From the NCBI GenBank assembly GCA_002478225.1, contig DLMV01000071.1, positions 1 to 18,730 on the forward strand: a stretch of DNA of 18,730 nt, written 5' to 3'. The notes beneath the pieces were generated by a model. It was not told the DNA's origin. It searched no databases and saw nothing but the letters and a program-made list of their open reading frames with translations. Positions 1 through 9,614 of this stretch are shown in pieces. A program made the position numbers and the translations under genes. How positions within the stretch are numbered: position 1 is the stretch's first letter; each line of letters starts with the position of its first letter. Origin of the DNA: Deltaproteobacteria bacterium UBA7527. GTDB taxonomy: Bacteria; Desulfobacterota; Syntrophorhabdia; Syntrophorhabdales; Syntrophorhabdaceae.

Positions 1-749
1 GGTGTTTGTCCATCTCCGGTCCCTGTACCAGTGCCTGCTCCGGTCCCGGTTCCAGTGCCAGCTCCAGTGCCGGCTCCGGTATCACCGGTTCCTGTCGGCG
101 TGATCTGCTGGATAATATTGTTGATCTGGTTCTCGGTCGCCTTCTTCGGCGGTGTCGGCGGGGTCTCCGTGGATTGGACAACGGAGAGGAACCCTGCGGT
201 GATAGCGGCAACGATCCTCGGTATCTGCGGGTTGTAGAGGTACCCTCGCCCGGTGACGAAGACGACCATTGTGGCGCCGCTTATGTGGGAGACAAGCATG
301 TTGCTGCCCCTGATCCCTGCGACGGCATTGGGGGTGTGGACCTCGAACTTGTTGCCTTCGGCGAAGGCTGCCGCACGTTTGATGAACTCCTCACCGGCCA
401 CTGCCTGCACCCTGCCCCGGTGGAGGCGGATGACGCCTGAGCTTCTCTCTCCCTGGACCATGTACTCCTTGATCTCCACGCGGGACGCCTGGCCTACCTT
501 TAAGATATTGTTGTTCACGAAGGTGATCTCCGCCATGCTTCGTGTCTTTGCCCGGTAGATGTCCCCGATATCGACGGGGTCTCCCAGGGAAACAGGGGTT
601 GCGACGTTCTTCCCTGTCTTGAGGACATCCACGCGGCCCTGGATCGCACTTATCTTCCCGACGGGGGCGGCAAGGGCGAGGCTGCCGGCGAGGAAGGTAA
701 TGATGAGAAACGACCAGAAGACCTTGTTCAAGGAGATGTGAGTCTTCAT
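1..749 (-). CDS. FecR-domain secreted protein, 3' end outside window (partial)
   Basis: The reading frame starts at 749 and is still open at base 1, giving 249 residues. It has a signal peptide (about residues 1-27, hydrophobic core after MKTHISLNKV and an ALA-like cleavage site). A FecR-type domain follows at about 40-185, with 'GDPVDIGDIYRAKTRSMAEI' and a later 'HTPNAVAGIRGSNM', the usual FecR-fold signature. The tail is a linker rich in Pro, Thr and Lys followed by a Gly-Thr/Gly-Ala repeat running to the window edge. The start is supported by AGAGGT about 8 nt upstream. FecR-fold proteins of this secreted type are envelope proteins of mostly unknown ligand, often beside TPR/beta-barrel proteins as here, and distinct from the classical iron-dicitrate FecR. 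Role and partner are inferred; the C-terminal part is not visible. Confidence 0.85.
   Translation of the reverse strand, partial: MKTHISLNKVFWSFLIITFLAGSLALAAPVGKISAIQGRVDVLKTGKNVATPVSLGDPVDIGDIYRAKTRSMAEITFVNNNILKVGQASRVEIKEYMVQGERSSGVIRLHRGRVQAVAGEEFIKRAAAFAEGNKFEVHTPNAVAGIRGSNMLVSHISGATMVVFVTGRGYLYNPQIPRIVAAITAGFLSVVQSTETPPTPPKKATENQINNIIQQITPTGTGDTGAGTGAGTGTGTGAGTGTGTGDGQT
9..96 (-). repeat. Gly-Thr/Gly-Ala coding tandem repeat at the tail of the FecR protein
   Basis: A degenerate 6/12-base repeat (units such as ccggtt, ccagtg and cagctc on the plus strand) encodes alternating Gly with Thr or Ala, with an occasional Asp. It continues to within a few bases of the window edge. It is a low-complexity linker prone to slippage. 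Its 6/12-base period sets it apart from the 7-base repeats elsewhere in this window. Confidence 0.8.
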
Positions 750-922
750 GTTTGGTACCTCTCTTTATAAAATTTTATTTTTGTTTTCATGATAGATGCG
801 TGCAGCGATACACAATGATAGTGTAGAAGGATGATAGGTCGTCCGTTACGTATGTGAGTCTTCAAGTATCCCACCACTAGCGACTGCTTTTATAACAAAT
901 ACACGGTATTACGTATTACAAT

Positions 923-928
923 ATTATA
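923..928 (-). promoter_or_regulatory. possible -10 element upstream of the FecR gene
   Basis: The 223-bp spacer 750-972 separates the FecR gene from the upstream barrel gene and is AT-rich. A perfect TATAAT reads on the minus strand at 923-928, but no good -35 lies at the right distance. It sits beside an inverted repeat (TATACT/AGTATA around 925-941) that could be an operator. If used, the leader would be about 165 nt. I looked for a cyclic-di-GMP riboswitch core in this leader and saw none. Confidence 0.3.
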
Positions 929-972
929 CTAACTAAGTATACTATCCATTCTGGAAATGTCAAGGGATATCA

Positions 973-2523
973 TTAATACCTGTACTCGATCCCCAATGAA
1001 AAGATCTCCCGCTTGTAATCGTATGTCGAGATGTTGCTCTTATCCCTGATATATGTGTACTGGCCGGTAATATCAATGCTCTTGCCCAGTTCATAGACAA
1101 GACCGAAGGAGGCATTGTAGGTGTCGTTCCTTCGCGTCATACCGTCGAACGTGGCATTCGGGAAGACGTATTTTGTGAATGCCGCCTCGCCTGAGACCTG
1201 GAGCTTGAGCGGCTTCCACCAGAGGGGGTAGAGGAGGTTCATTCCCCACCGGTGCTCTTTATTCGCCCAGTTGTCGCCTACCGTATTATCCTGCCCGTAG
1301 GTATACTTCAGGTTGACAAAACCCCTTCCGTCATAAAAGAAGTAGGTGTACCCGATGCTCGCGTTGTAAAGCCTGCCGTCGCGCTCCTCCGGAGCGGTCA
1401 GGGGCGCCGTAAAATAATATTTTTCCGTGTAGCCGATGGAGAATTCCGCTATGCCGTTCTGGCTCAACATATATCTCAATGTCGGCATGACGCTGTAGTA
1501 CCGCATGTACTTTGTGTCGCTATACCAGCTCATGCTCTGGGTGAAGTCAGTGCCCTTGTCGCGCTGCAACCAGTTATAGTACATCGTTATCGGGGCGCTA
1601 AGAGAAAATTTCTCAAAATTATATCCGGGGATGAAGCTCAAGGAATTTGTCATGCTGTTGTAGTCGTCACGCCGGAAATATCTGTCAGCGTAAATAGAGT
1701 ACTGGATGGTCATATTGTAAGGCGTTTTAAAGGAGAATGGAAAGGTATAAGAGATCCTGGCTGTCATATTCAGCGCGTAATCGCTTTCGTTCGAGATGGC
1801 GTCTGCAACAGGACCTCCGGTTGGCTTTGCCACCAGGTTGGTATCATATTTATAAGTAAGTCCGACGCTGAACCTCCAGGGTCTCTCTCGTTCGAATTTT
1901 TCTGCCAGCGCCTTGTCGTAATCCCTTGCCAGCGTTGCCATATCGGTTGTTGGGTCAACGCTGATCACTGTCTTGAACCGGTTCTGCGCCTCTTTGAATT
2001 GTCCCGCCTGCATGTTCGCGCTCGCTATCTGGAACTCGGCAAGCTGCGTCAGCGACGGGTCGAGCTCCTTTGCCTTCTCAAAGCCCCCGATCGCTTCCTT
2101 AAACTGCTTATCTTTAAGGAACACAAGCCCTTTCAGGAACTGTATGCGCGCCGGCTGTATCCCCTCTTTTTCACCCACGTCCAGCCATTCCTTTGCCTCT
2201 TTGGTGTTATCCGTCTGGTAGAGCACATCGATGAGCTCAACAAGGGCCTCTTTGATCCGGGGGGTAAAGGTCACTGCGTCCCTGAGATGGGGCACGGACT
2301 CTTTATATTGTTCCATGATCTTATAGGTGAGACCGGTGTAGAATGCCACGGTGCTCGATGTAGGCTCGGCCTTTTTCGCCTCAAGGAAATATGTAAGCGC
2401 CTCCTCGTAGTTCTCATCGCGGAATTCTTTCATGCCCATCTCAAATTGCGACTGGGCATCCGCAAAACCAGCAAAGGCGAGAAGGACCAGCACAGCAACA
2501 AAAAATATAATGTACCGTTTCAT
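973..2523 (-). CDS. TPR-repeat outer-membrane beta-barrel protein
   Basis: The product has 516 residues. A Sec signal peptide (residues 1-23, cleavage after FADA) leads into tetratricopeptide repeats at about 27-200, with typical phrases such as 'ALTYFLEAKKAEP', 'AVAFYTG'-like helices and 'EAIGGFEKAKELDPS'. Residues from about 215 alternate hydrophobic and polar, rich in Tyr and Phe. The chain ends in Tyr-Arg-Tyr with an aromatic last residue, as expected of an outer-membrane barrel recognised by BAM. The order signal, periplasmic TPRs, C-terminal barrel resembles surface-lipoprotein-assembly-modifier or PgaA/BcsC-like exporters, but no specific substrate can be assigned. GGGGGTGA lies 8 nt before the ATG. 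The FecR gene lies downstream on the same strand and the phosphodiesterase-like gene lies upstream. Confidence 0.85.
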   Translation of the reverse strand: MKRYIIFFVAVLVLLAFAGFADAQSQFEMGMKEFRDENYEEALTYFLEAKKAEPTSSTVAFYTGLTYKIMEQYKESVPHLRDAVTFTPRIKEALVELIDVLYQTDNTKEAKEWLDVGEKEGIQPARIQFLKGLVFLKDKQFKEAIGGFEKAKELDPSLTQLAEFQIASANMQAGQFKEAQNRFKTVISVDPTTDMATLARDYDKALAEKFERERPWRFSVGLTYKYDTNLVAKPTGGPVADAISNESDYALNMTARISYTFPFSFKTPYNMTIQYSIYADRYFRRDDYNSMTNSLSFIPGYNFEKFSLSAPITMYYNWLQRDKGTDFTQSMSWYSDTKYMRYYSVMPTLRYMLSQNGIAEFSIGYTEKYYFTAPLTAPEERDGRLYNASIGYTYFFYDGRGFVNLKYTYGQDNTVGDNWANKEHRWGMNLLYPLWWKPLKLQVSGEAAFTKYVFPNATFDGMTRRNDTYNASFGLVYELGKSIDITGQYTYIRDKSNISTYDYKREIFSLGIEYRY

Positions 2524-2558
2524 TGTTTGGTCACCCCCGGAATTTTTCTTTATTGCAG

Positions 2559-2587
2559 ATTGTAGCTTTATTTATTATCTCTGTCTA
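2559..2587 (-). promoter_or_regulatory. sigma70-type promoter for the TPR-barrel gene
   Basis: On the minus strand TAGACA (2587-2582) and TACAAT (2564-2559) are separated by exactly 17 bp, each matching consensus at 5 of 6 positions. The -35 box contains the TAG stop codon of the upstream phosphodiesterase-like gene. Transcription would start near 2552, giving a leader of about 29 nt that carries the GGGGGTGA ribosome site. Confidence 0.6.
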
Positions 2588-3349
2588 TACATTTATCGTT
2601 GAACCCTGTTTGAGCAGTCTGATATTGTTCCTCTTGAGGGCGTTCAGTTCCTTATGTATCTCTTCGAGGAAGATGGGCTTTATGTGTGTCACATAGATCG
2701 GCATACTTCCAAGGCCGTATCTGTCGATATTCTCGGTAAGCATGGCTGTCGTCATATGCCCCGATATCCTCGCCAGCCTGTCTAATCTGTTCGGAAAGGA
2801 GACGTCCGATATGATGAACTCTATGCCCTTTGTCTTGCTTGCCACCTCCCAGAACCTCTTCGTGGGCCCCGTATCGGCGGTGAACATAAAACCCTTCTTG
2901 CCTTCTTTTACGATATAGCCCACCGTAAAGACCGTGTGCGTCATCAAGACCGGCTCAACGGTGATGCTGTCGATGGAGGACACTTTCTCCATCGGTATCT
3001 CGTGCGGCTTGATTATCCCTTTATGCTCTGACGGGATAACGGTGAAATCAGGCCAGATAAGGTTGTTCAAAAGATTCTGCGATATGATCTCAAGCACCTG
3101 TCTTACGCTGATCAGTTCGATCGAATAATCACCCATCATGACAAGCTCGTCAACAAAAGGGAAAAGGCCCTTCACGTGATCAATGTGGGTATGGGTTATT
3201 AATACCTGCTTGATCTTCTTCAGCGCTTCGTCGTTAAGGACTTCCGTGACCGTTCCTGCATCGAGAAGCATTGTGTCATTGATGAGAAAAGATGTTGCCC
3301 GGTATTTGTCTATATAATTACCGTAACAGCCGAGTACCTTAATCTTCAT
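2585..3349 (-). CDS. metallo-beta-lactamase-fold hydrolase, class II cyclic-nucleotide phosphodiesterase-like
   Basis: The product has 254 residues from the ATG at 3349 (MKIKVLG). An in-frame ATG at 3361 would add four residues. Metal-site motifs are in order, numbered from the longer start: HTHIDH at 57-62, His142 in 'LMTHTVF', Asp163 in 'FTADTGP', His202 in 'SGHMT' and His226 in 'VTHIKP'. The HTHIDH-VKG sequence and overall length fit class II 3',5'-cyclic-nucleotide phosphodiesterases (CpdP-like) better than beta-lactamases or RNase Z, so cAMP is a plausible substrate, but the assignment is by motif only. No signal peptide, so probably cytoplasmic. A TTGACA/TAGAAT promoter overlaps the upstream ATG, which favours the 3349 start. 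Confidence 0.78.
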   Translation of the reverse strand: MKIKVLGCYGNYIDKYRATSFLINDTMLLDAGTVTEVLNDEALKKIKQVLITHTHIDHVKGLFPFVDELVMMGDYSIELISVRQVLEIISQNLLNNLIWPDFTVIPSEHKGIIKPHEIPMEKVSSIDSITVEPVLMTHTVFTVGYIVKEGKKGFMFTADTGPTKRFWEVASKTKGIEFIISDVSFPNRLDRLARISGHMTTAMLTENIDRYGLGSMPIYVTHIKPIFLEEIHKELNALKRNNIRLLKQGSTINV

Positions 3350-3359
3350 CCCTGCTTGC

Positions 3360-3389
3360 ATTCTATTAAAACATTCATTGTCATGTCAA
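3360..3389 (-). promoter_or_regulatory. promoter of the phosphodiesterase-like gene, overlapping the alternative start
   Basis: Minus-strand TTGACA (3389-3384, perfect) and TAGAAT (3365-3360, 5 of 6) are 18 bp apart. The -10 box overlaps the ATG at 3361, so a transcript from this promoter would begin near 3353, only about 4 nt before the second ATG at 3349. That suggests a near-leaderless mRNA. Confidence 0.45.
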
Positions 3390-3435
3390 GGAGTTTTGTG
3401 CAATTTTGTATAACTTTGCGAGCAGTATGCTGATA

Positions 3436-3467
3436 GCGCAATTTTTCCTATTCATAAAGAATTGCGC
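3436..3467. repeat. inverted repeat in the divergent spacer (3362-3642)
   Basis: GCGCAATT at 3436-3443 and AATTGCGC at 3460-3467 form a perfect 8-bp inverted repeat with a 16-base loop. A second small palindrome, ATGTT-TT-AACAT, lies at 3520-3531. Both lie in the 281-bp spacer between two divergent genes, so they may be operators or a structured leader. Nothing else is recognisable in this spacer apart from the two promoters. Confidence 0.5.
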
Positions 3468-3584
3468 CAAACACTTATGCTGCCATATGATGCCTTATTT
3501 GTAAATGTAAGATTTAATGATGTTTTAACATTCACTACCGTACTATTCTTATGGAGAGATTGAGCATTATTTCACATTAATCAC

Positions 3585-3614
3585 TTGACGAGCAAAGACT
3601 ATTGGCATTATATT
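3585..3614 (+). promoter_or_regulatory. sigma70-type promoter for the FmdB gene
   Basis: TTGACG (3585-3590) and TATATT (3609-3614) are separated by 18 bp, each 5 of 6 to consensus. The predicted start near 3621 leaves about 22 nt of leader containing a strong GGAGGA (3632-3637) just ahead of the ATG at 3643. Confidence 0.6.
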
Positions 3615-3642
3615 ATGAACGGATATTTTTTGGAGGACCCAC

Positions 3643-3951
3643 ATGCCGATCTATGAATATGAATGTTTGGAATGTCGAAAGGTATTTGAAATATTCCAAA
3701 AGATCTCTGAAGATCCTTTGACGGAATGTCCGGCATGCAAAGGCGAAATGCAAAAGATCATATCGCCCTGCGCGTTCCACCTGAAAGGCACCGGCTGGTA
3801 TGTAACAGATTATAAAAGACCGATTGACTCGGTGAACGGCAAGAATGGCGGGAAACAAGCAGAAAAAAAGGAAGAAAAGGCAGAGGCGGCCACGGAGACC
3901 AAAACTGAGACAAGATCTGAGACAGCACAGACAGCATCGGCCGGGGGATAA
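3643..3951 (+). CDS. FmdB-family zinc-ribbon protein
   Basis: The product has 102 residues. The N-terminus MPIYEYECLEC with CxxC at residues 8-11 and a second CPAC at about 29-32 forms the small zinc ribbon typical of the FmdB/CxxC_CxxC_SSSS family. Family members usually end soon after this ribbon. Here a 30-residue charged tail follows, rich in Lys, Glu, Thr and Ala and probably disordered. The family was first named from a putative regulator in formamidase/amidase operons, and its molecular role is not established. The start is fixed by GGAGGA 5 nt upstream. Its stop TAA (3949-3951) immediately precedes the ATG of the next small gene, so the two are probably co-translated. Confidence 0.88.
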   Translation: MPIYEYECLECRKVFEIFQKISEDPLTECPACKGEMQKIISPCAFHLKGTGWYVTDYKRPIDSVNGKNGGKQAEKKEEKAEAATETKTETRSETAQTASAGG

Positions 3952-4104
3952 ATGAAAGCAGGAGACAAGGTCGTATTTACCTTTGCGAAGAAAGAAATGG
4001 AAGGCATTATAGAGAAGGTCTTCCAGAAGAGCGTCTATATCAAGGCCGACTTTCCCAGGGACAAAGGAAAGATCGTCAAGAGAAAACTGAAAGACATAAA
4101 ATAA
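3952..4104 (+). CDS. small basic protein (50 residues), translationally coupled to FmdB
   Basis: This short frame begins with ATG directly after the FmdB stop codon. The GGGGG run in the last codons of FmdB (3943-3947) is positioned as its ribosome site. It encodes MKAGDKVVFTF...KEMEGIIEKVF, a strand-turn-strand pattern ('GDKVVF', 'EGIIEKVFQKSVYIKADF') that resembles small SH3-like barrels such as DUF2187, and it ends in a Lys-rich tail. Composition is strongly basic, suggesting nucleic-acid contact. Coding use is like that of its neighbours. Length, position and coupling make it a likely real gene. The family resemblance is weak and the function unknown. Confidence 0.7.
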   Translation: MKAGDKVVFTFAKKEMEGIIEKVFQKSVYIKADFPRDKGKIVKRKLKDIK

Positions 4105-4141
4105 GCTAACAGTCGATCGAAAAACCTTAAGGACATGAAAA

Positions 4142-4197
4142 CCCGTCAGTCGTAAGTCGTAAGGGGTTAGATCGCCTAACGACTGACGCCTTACGGC
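4142..4197. repeat. palindromic heptamer-period repeat between convergent genes
   Basis: Eight consecutive 7-base units run from 4142 to 4197, including gtcgtaa at 4149 and 4156, ggggtta at 4163, taacgac at 4177 and tgacgcc at 4184. The two halves are imperfectly complementary over about 20 bases (around 4150-4169 and 4174-4194, four mismatches), forming a hairpin between the convergent ends of the 50-residue gene and carB. A T-rich stretch follows on the plus strand, so it could also terminate transcription. Similar sequence recurs at 12003-12107, 12410-12479 and 15972-15999. Confidence 0.75.
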
Positions 4198-4210
4198 ATT
4201 TTATTCGGTA

Positions 4211-7414
<3,204 letters not shown>

Positions 7415-7690
7415 AATAAATTCCCTTGTTGTCAAGACATGGATAACAAGAATAACCAGGCATGAAAAAAACATCAGGGATGATCTTTTCGCGAACGGCG
7501 ACTTCGAGCATTTTTGGGACCCACTTGGCGAGAAGGAACGCTCCGGAGGACAATTCGTGCTGTCTGAGGAGCAGAAGCGACGAGTTCACTAATTGAGTGA
7601 ACTTCGAGCCAATAGTGGGTAAAAAGCGCAGCGGAGCAGCGAGCGGAACAGTGTTCCTGCGAATACAAGATCTGAGCAACAACATGTTGA
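7415..7690. other. hairpin-rich carA-carB spacer
   Basis: No gene is supported here. The segment contains a perfect 8-bp hairpin, AGTTCACT-aattg-AGTGAACT (7583-7603). It also contains CTCCGGAG (around 7541-7548), GGAAC-AGT-GTTCC (around 7648-7660), and a longer imperfect inverted pair, acccacttggc (7519-7529) with gccaatagtgggt (7608-7620), enclosing about 80 bp. A few bases are spaced like a degraded mobile repeat. The last 40 bases before carA (7691-7732) are the heptamer repeat listed separately. The carB ribosome site AAGGGA lies at its low-coordinate end. Confidence 0.55.
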
Positions 7691-7732
7691 ATATTGGTTG
7701 TTGGTTATTGGTAATTGGTAATTGGTAATTCA
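7691..7732. repeat. heptamer-period repeat ending on the carA stop codon
   Basis: Six 7-base units fit atattgg (7691), ttgttgg (7698), ttattgg (7705), taattgg (7712 and 7719) and taattca (7726). The last three bases, tca, are the complement of the carA TGA stop (7730-7732). The terminal sequence ggtaattggtaattca is almost identical to the one at the mnmG stop (9920-9935). Confidence 0.85.
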
Positions 7733-8920
7733 TAATGTTGACCTGTAGCTCTCCATCATTCCCTTAAACTTCTCGAACAGTCCGTACGCATCATGAGGTC
7801 CTGGAGATGCCTCGGGATGGAACTGCACTGAAAAGACGGGATAGACCGTATGCTCGATCCCTTCAACGGTCCTGTCGTTAAGATTGATGTGGGTAACACG
7901 CACCGGCTCTTTTGTTATCGACTTGACATCCACAGCAAAGCCGTGATTCTCGGAGGTGATGTGTACCTTGCCGGTGCTTATCTCCTGGTTCGGCTGATTT
8001 GCTCCCCTGTGGCCGAATTTCAATTTATACGTCTTCCCTCCGAAGGCAAGCCCGAGGAGCTGCTGCCCGAGGCAGATCCCGAATATGGGTATTGTGCCGA
8101 CCAGCTTGCGGATCTCCTCTATGGCATAGGGGAGACCTTCCGGGTCGCCGGGGCCGTTGGAGAGCAGGATCCCGTGTGGCTTCATCGCCAGGATATTCTC
8201 CGCCTTCTCATAAGCCGGAACCACTGTGACGCGGCAGCCTACCTTCTTCAGCATTCTCAGGATGTTCATCTTCACCCCGTAATCAATGACAACGCACCGC
8301 AATACCGACCCATCGGGTTGATCTATTTCACGGCTTTTTTGCTTCGTCTTTCGTCTTTCGTCCCTCGTACCTCGTCCTCTGCTCCCCGCTCCCTGCTCCC
8401 CGCTCCCTGCTCCCTCTTCCCATACATAGGGGGCCTTGCAGGTCACCTCTTTCACCAGGTCGATGCCGATGATGCCCCTCGATGCCTTTGCCTTCCTGAC
8501 AAGGCTTTCCCGGTCAAGATCAACCGTCGAAATGACCCCTTTCATGACGCCCCTTGCCCTCAGATGCTTTGTCAGCGCCCTCGTATCCACATCCTCAACG
8601 GCAAGGATGTTGTGCCTTTCAAAATAATGAAGGAGGTCGTCCGTTGCCCTGAAATTGCTCGTTATTGTGCTCAACTCCTTGACGATAAAGCCTTCCACCT
8701 TCGGACCATCCGATTCAACGTCATCCTCATTAACGCCATAGTTGCCGATAAGCGGGTAGGTCATTGTCACGATCTGTCCCTTGTAGGAGGGGTCGGTCAT
8801 GATCTCCTGGTAGCCGGTCATGCTCGTGTTGAAAACGATCTCACCTTCTTTCTCGCCGCGCATCCCGCAGCCCTTTCCCTCGAAGACCGTGCCGTCCTCA
8901 AGGGCGATGAGCGCCTTCAT
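7730..8920 (-). CDS. carA: carbamoyl-phosphate synthase small subunit (glutaminase) with an in-frame insertion
   Basis: The product has 396 residues, somewhat longer than the usual 360-385. It hydrolyses glutamine and passes ammonia to CarB. The N-terminal CPSase small-subunit domain has 'FEGKGCG', 'VFNTSMTGYQEIMTDPSYKGQ' and 'YPLIGNYGVN'. The class I glutamine amidotransferase domain has GICLGQQ with catalytic Cys283, and FHPE with His368 and Glu370. Between the domains, residues about 169-197 (rich in Gly, Arg, Lys and Glu) come from a heptamer repeat at about 8330-8417. Both flanks and all catalytic residues are intact, so the protein is probably functional. The start at 8920 has GGGGGGAG just upstream and overlaps the previous gene's stop by 4 bp. 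The stop codon lies in another repeat. Confidence 0.97.
   Translation of the reverse strand: MKALIALEDGTVFEGKGCGMRGEKEGEIVFNTSMTGYQEIMTDPSYKGQIVTMTYPLIGNYGVNEDDVESDGPKVEGFIVKELSTITSNFRATDDLLHYFERHNILAVEDVDTRALTKHLRARGVMKGVISTVDLDRESLVRKAKASRGIIGIDLVKEVTCKAPYVWEEGAGSGEQGAGSRGRGTRDERRKTKQKSREIDQPDGSVLRCVVIDYGVKMNILRMLKKVGCRVTVVPAYEKAENILAMKPHGILLSNGPGDPEGLPYAIEEIRKLVGTIPIFGICLGQQLLGLAFGGKTYKLKFGHRGANQPNQEISTGKVHITSENHGFAVDVKSITKEPVRVTHINLNDRTVEGIEHTVYPVFSVQFHPEASPGPHDAYGLFEKFKGMMESYRSTL
8330..8417. repeat. heptamer-period repeat inserted in frame inside carA
   Basis: On the plus strand 7-base units run in one phase from 8341: gcttcgt, then ctttcgt at 8348 and 8355, ccctcgt at 8362, acctcgt at 8369, cctctgc at 8376, then tccccgc and tccctgc alternating from 8383 to 8410, and tccctct at 8411. 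Two blocks of different heptamers are joined without loss of phase. Read as carA codons it gives a Gly/Ser/Glu/Gln block followed by an Arg/Lys/Asp block absent from ordinary CarA. The exact ends are uncertain by a few bases. Confidence 0.85.
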
Positions 8921-9591
8921 TGCTCCCCCCTGCACGCCTTGATGCATATTCCGCAGATGTGGTGGCCGAGATTTCTTTCTTTTTTGAACCTGTTCAGCAT
9001 AACGTAGCACTCCTGATGATCGAAGTTCTCCCTTTCCTCTTTGATCGCCCCTGCAGGACAGGCGCTGACGCAGGCCCTGCATTGGCCGCAGTCCTTCCCG
9101 AGCGGTCTGCCTGTCTTAAGCGGCATATCGGTGAGCACCGTATTATACCTTAACCTGGCGCCGAAGACCGGATGTACGAGGAGGTTGTTTCGACCGATCC
9201 AGCCGACCCCTGCGATCTCACCGATTTCCTTATGGGAGATGTGCGCTTTCTGGTTCTGCCAGTCCACGACCTGCGAAGCGGCAAAAGGCACGGCCTTGAA
9301 GCCCTTTCTCTCGATCTCGCGGGAAAGCAGATATCCGATCATGTCGAGCCTGTAATTGAGCTGCCGGTAATGGTGCAAATAGATGAGGGTAGGCCCATCT
9401 GTCAATGTCTCCAGGATGCCCTTCGACAGTACAAGGCCGAAAGATACGGCAAACGTTAACCTGTCCTTCACGGAATTATCGATGGCGACAAGCTCTTTGT
9501 CATAGAGCGACAGGTCCGCAACCCCGAAGACATCCACATCCTGGCTCTTGAGATATGCTGCAATAAATTCCATGTTCTTATCAACTGTCAT
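8917..9591 (-). CDS. QueG-like 4Fe-4S protein (short, lacks HEAT tail)
   Basis: The product has 224 residues, against more than 300 in epoxyqueuosine reductase QueG. The middle segment 'GVGWIGRNNLLVHP' matches the QueG/DUF1730 family. Two [4Fe-4S] sites are visible: C168-C171-C174 with C178-Pro, and C195 with C213-C216-C220. In QueG a conserved Asp within a V-D-T/S-type motif about ten residues before G-x-G-W-I-G acts as acid. Here that stretch reads 'KAHISHKEIGEIAG' with no Asp, so I infer a paralog with another redox substrate, perhaps still corrinoid-dependent. No signal peptide, so cytoplasmic. GGAGGGG lies about 7 nt before the ATG. The stop TGA overlaps the carA ATG (8917-8920), so the two are translationally coupled. 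Confidence 0.75.
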   Translation of the reverse strand: MTVDKNMEFIAAYLKSQDVDVFGVADLSLYDKELVAIDNSVKDRLTFAVSFGLVLSKGILETLTDGPTLIYLHHYRQLNYRLDMIGYLLSREIERKGFKAVPFAASQVVDWQNQKAHISHKEIGEIAGVGWIGRNNLLVHPVFGARLRYNTVLTDMPLKTGRPLGKDCGQCRACVSACPAGAIKEERENFDHQECYVMLNRFKKERNLGHHICGICIKACRGEQ

Positions 9592-9614
9592 TCACTACCC
9601 CTCCGTCAAAATAT

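Noticed and set aside
750..972. Cyclic-di-GMP riboswitch in the FecR leader
   Set aside because: The conserved riboswitch core bases are not found on the minus strand; only a TATAAT and a small inverted repeat are seen.
1252..2565. Plus-strand open frame of 437 codons
   Set aside because: Antisense to the TPR-barrel gene, which has a signal peptide, a ribosome site and a promoter.
7415..7474. 20-residue N-terminal extension of CarB from an upstream ATG
   Set aside because: CarB normally begins at MPKRTDI, which has its own ribosome site; the extension is hydrophobic and derived from the spacer.
8917..8924. Pyrimidine or arginine attenuator ahead of carA
   Set aside because: The carA start overlaps the previous gene by 4 bp, leaving no leader in which such an attenuator could sit.
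7850..9007. Plus-strand open frame of 385 codons
   Set aside because: Antisense shadow of carA.
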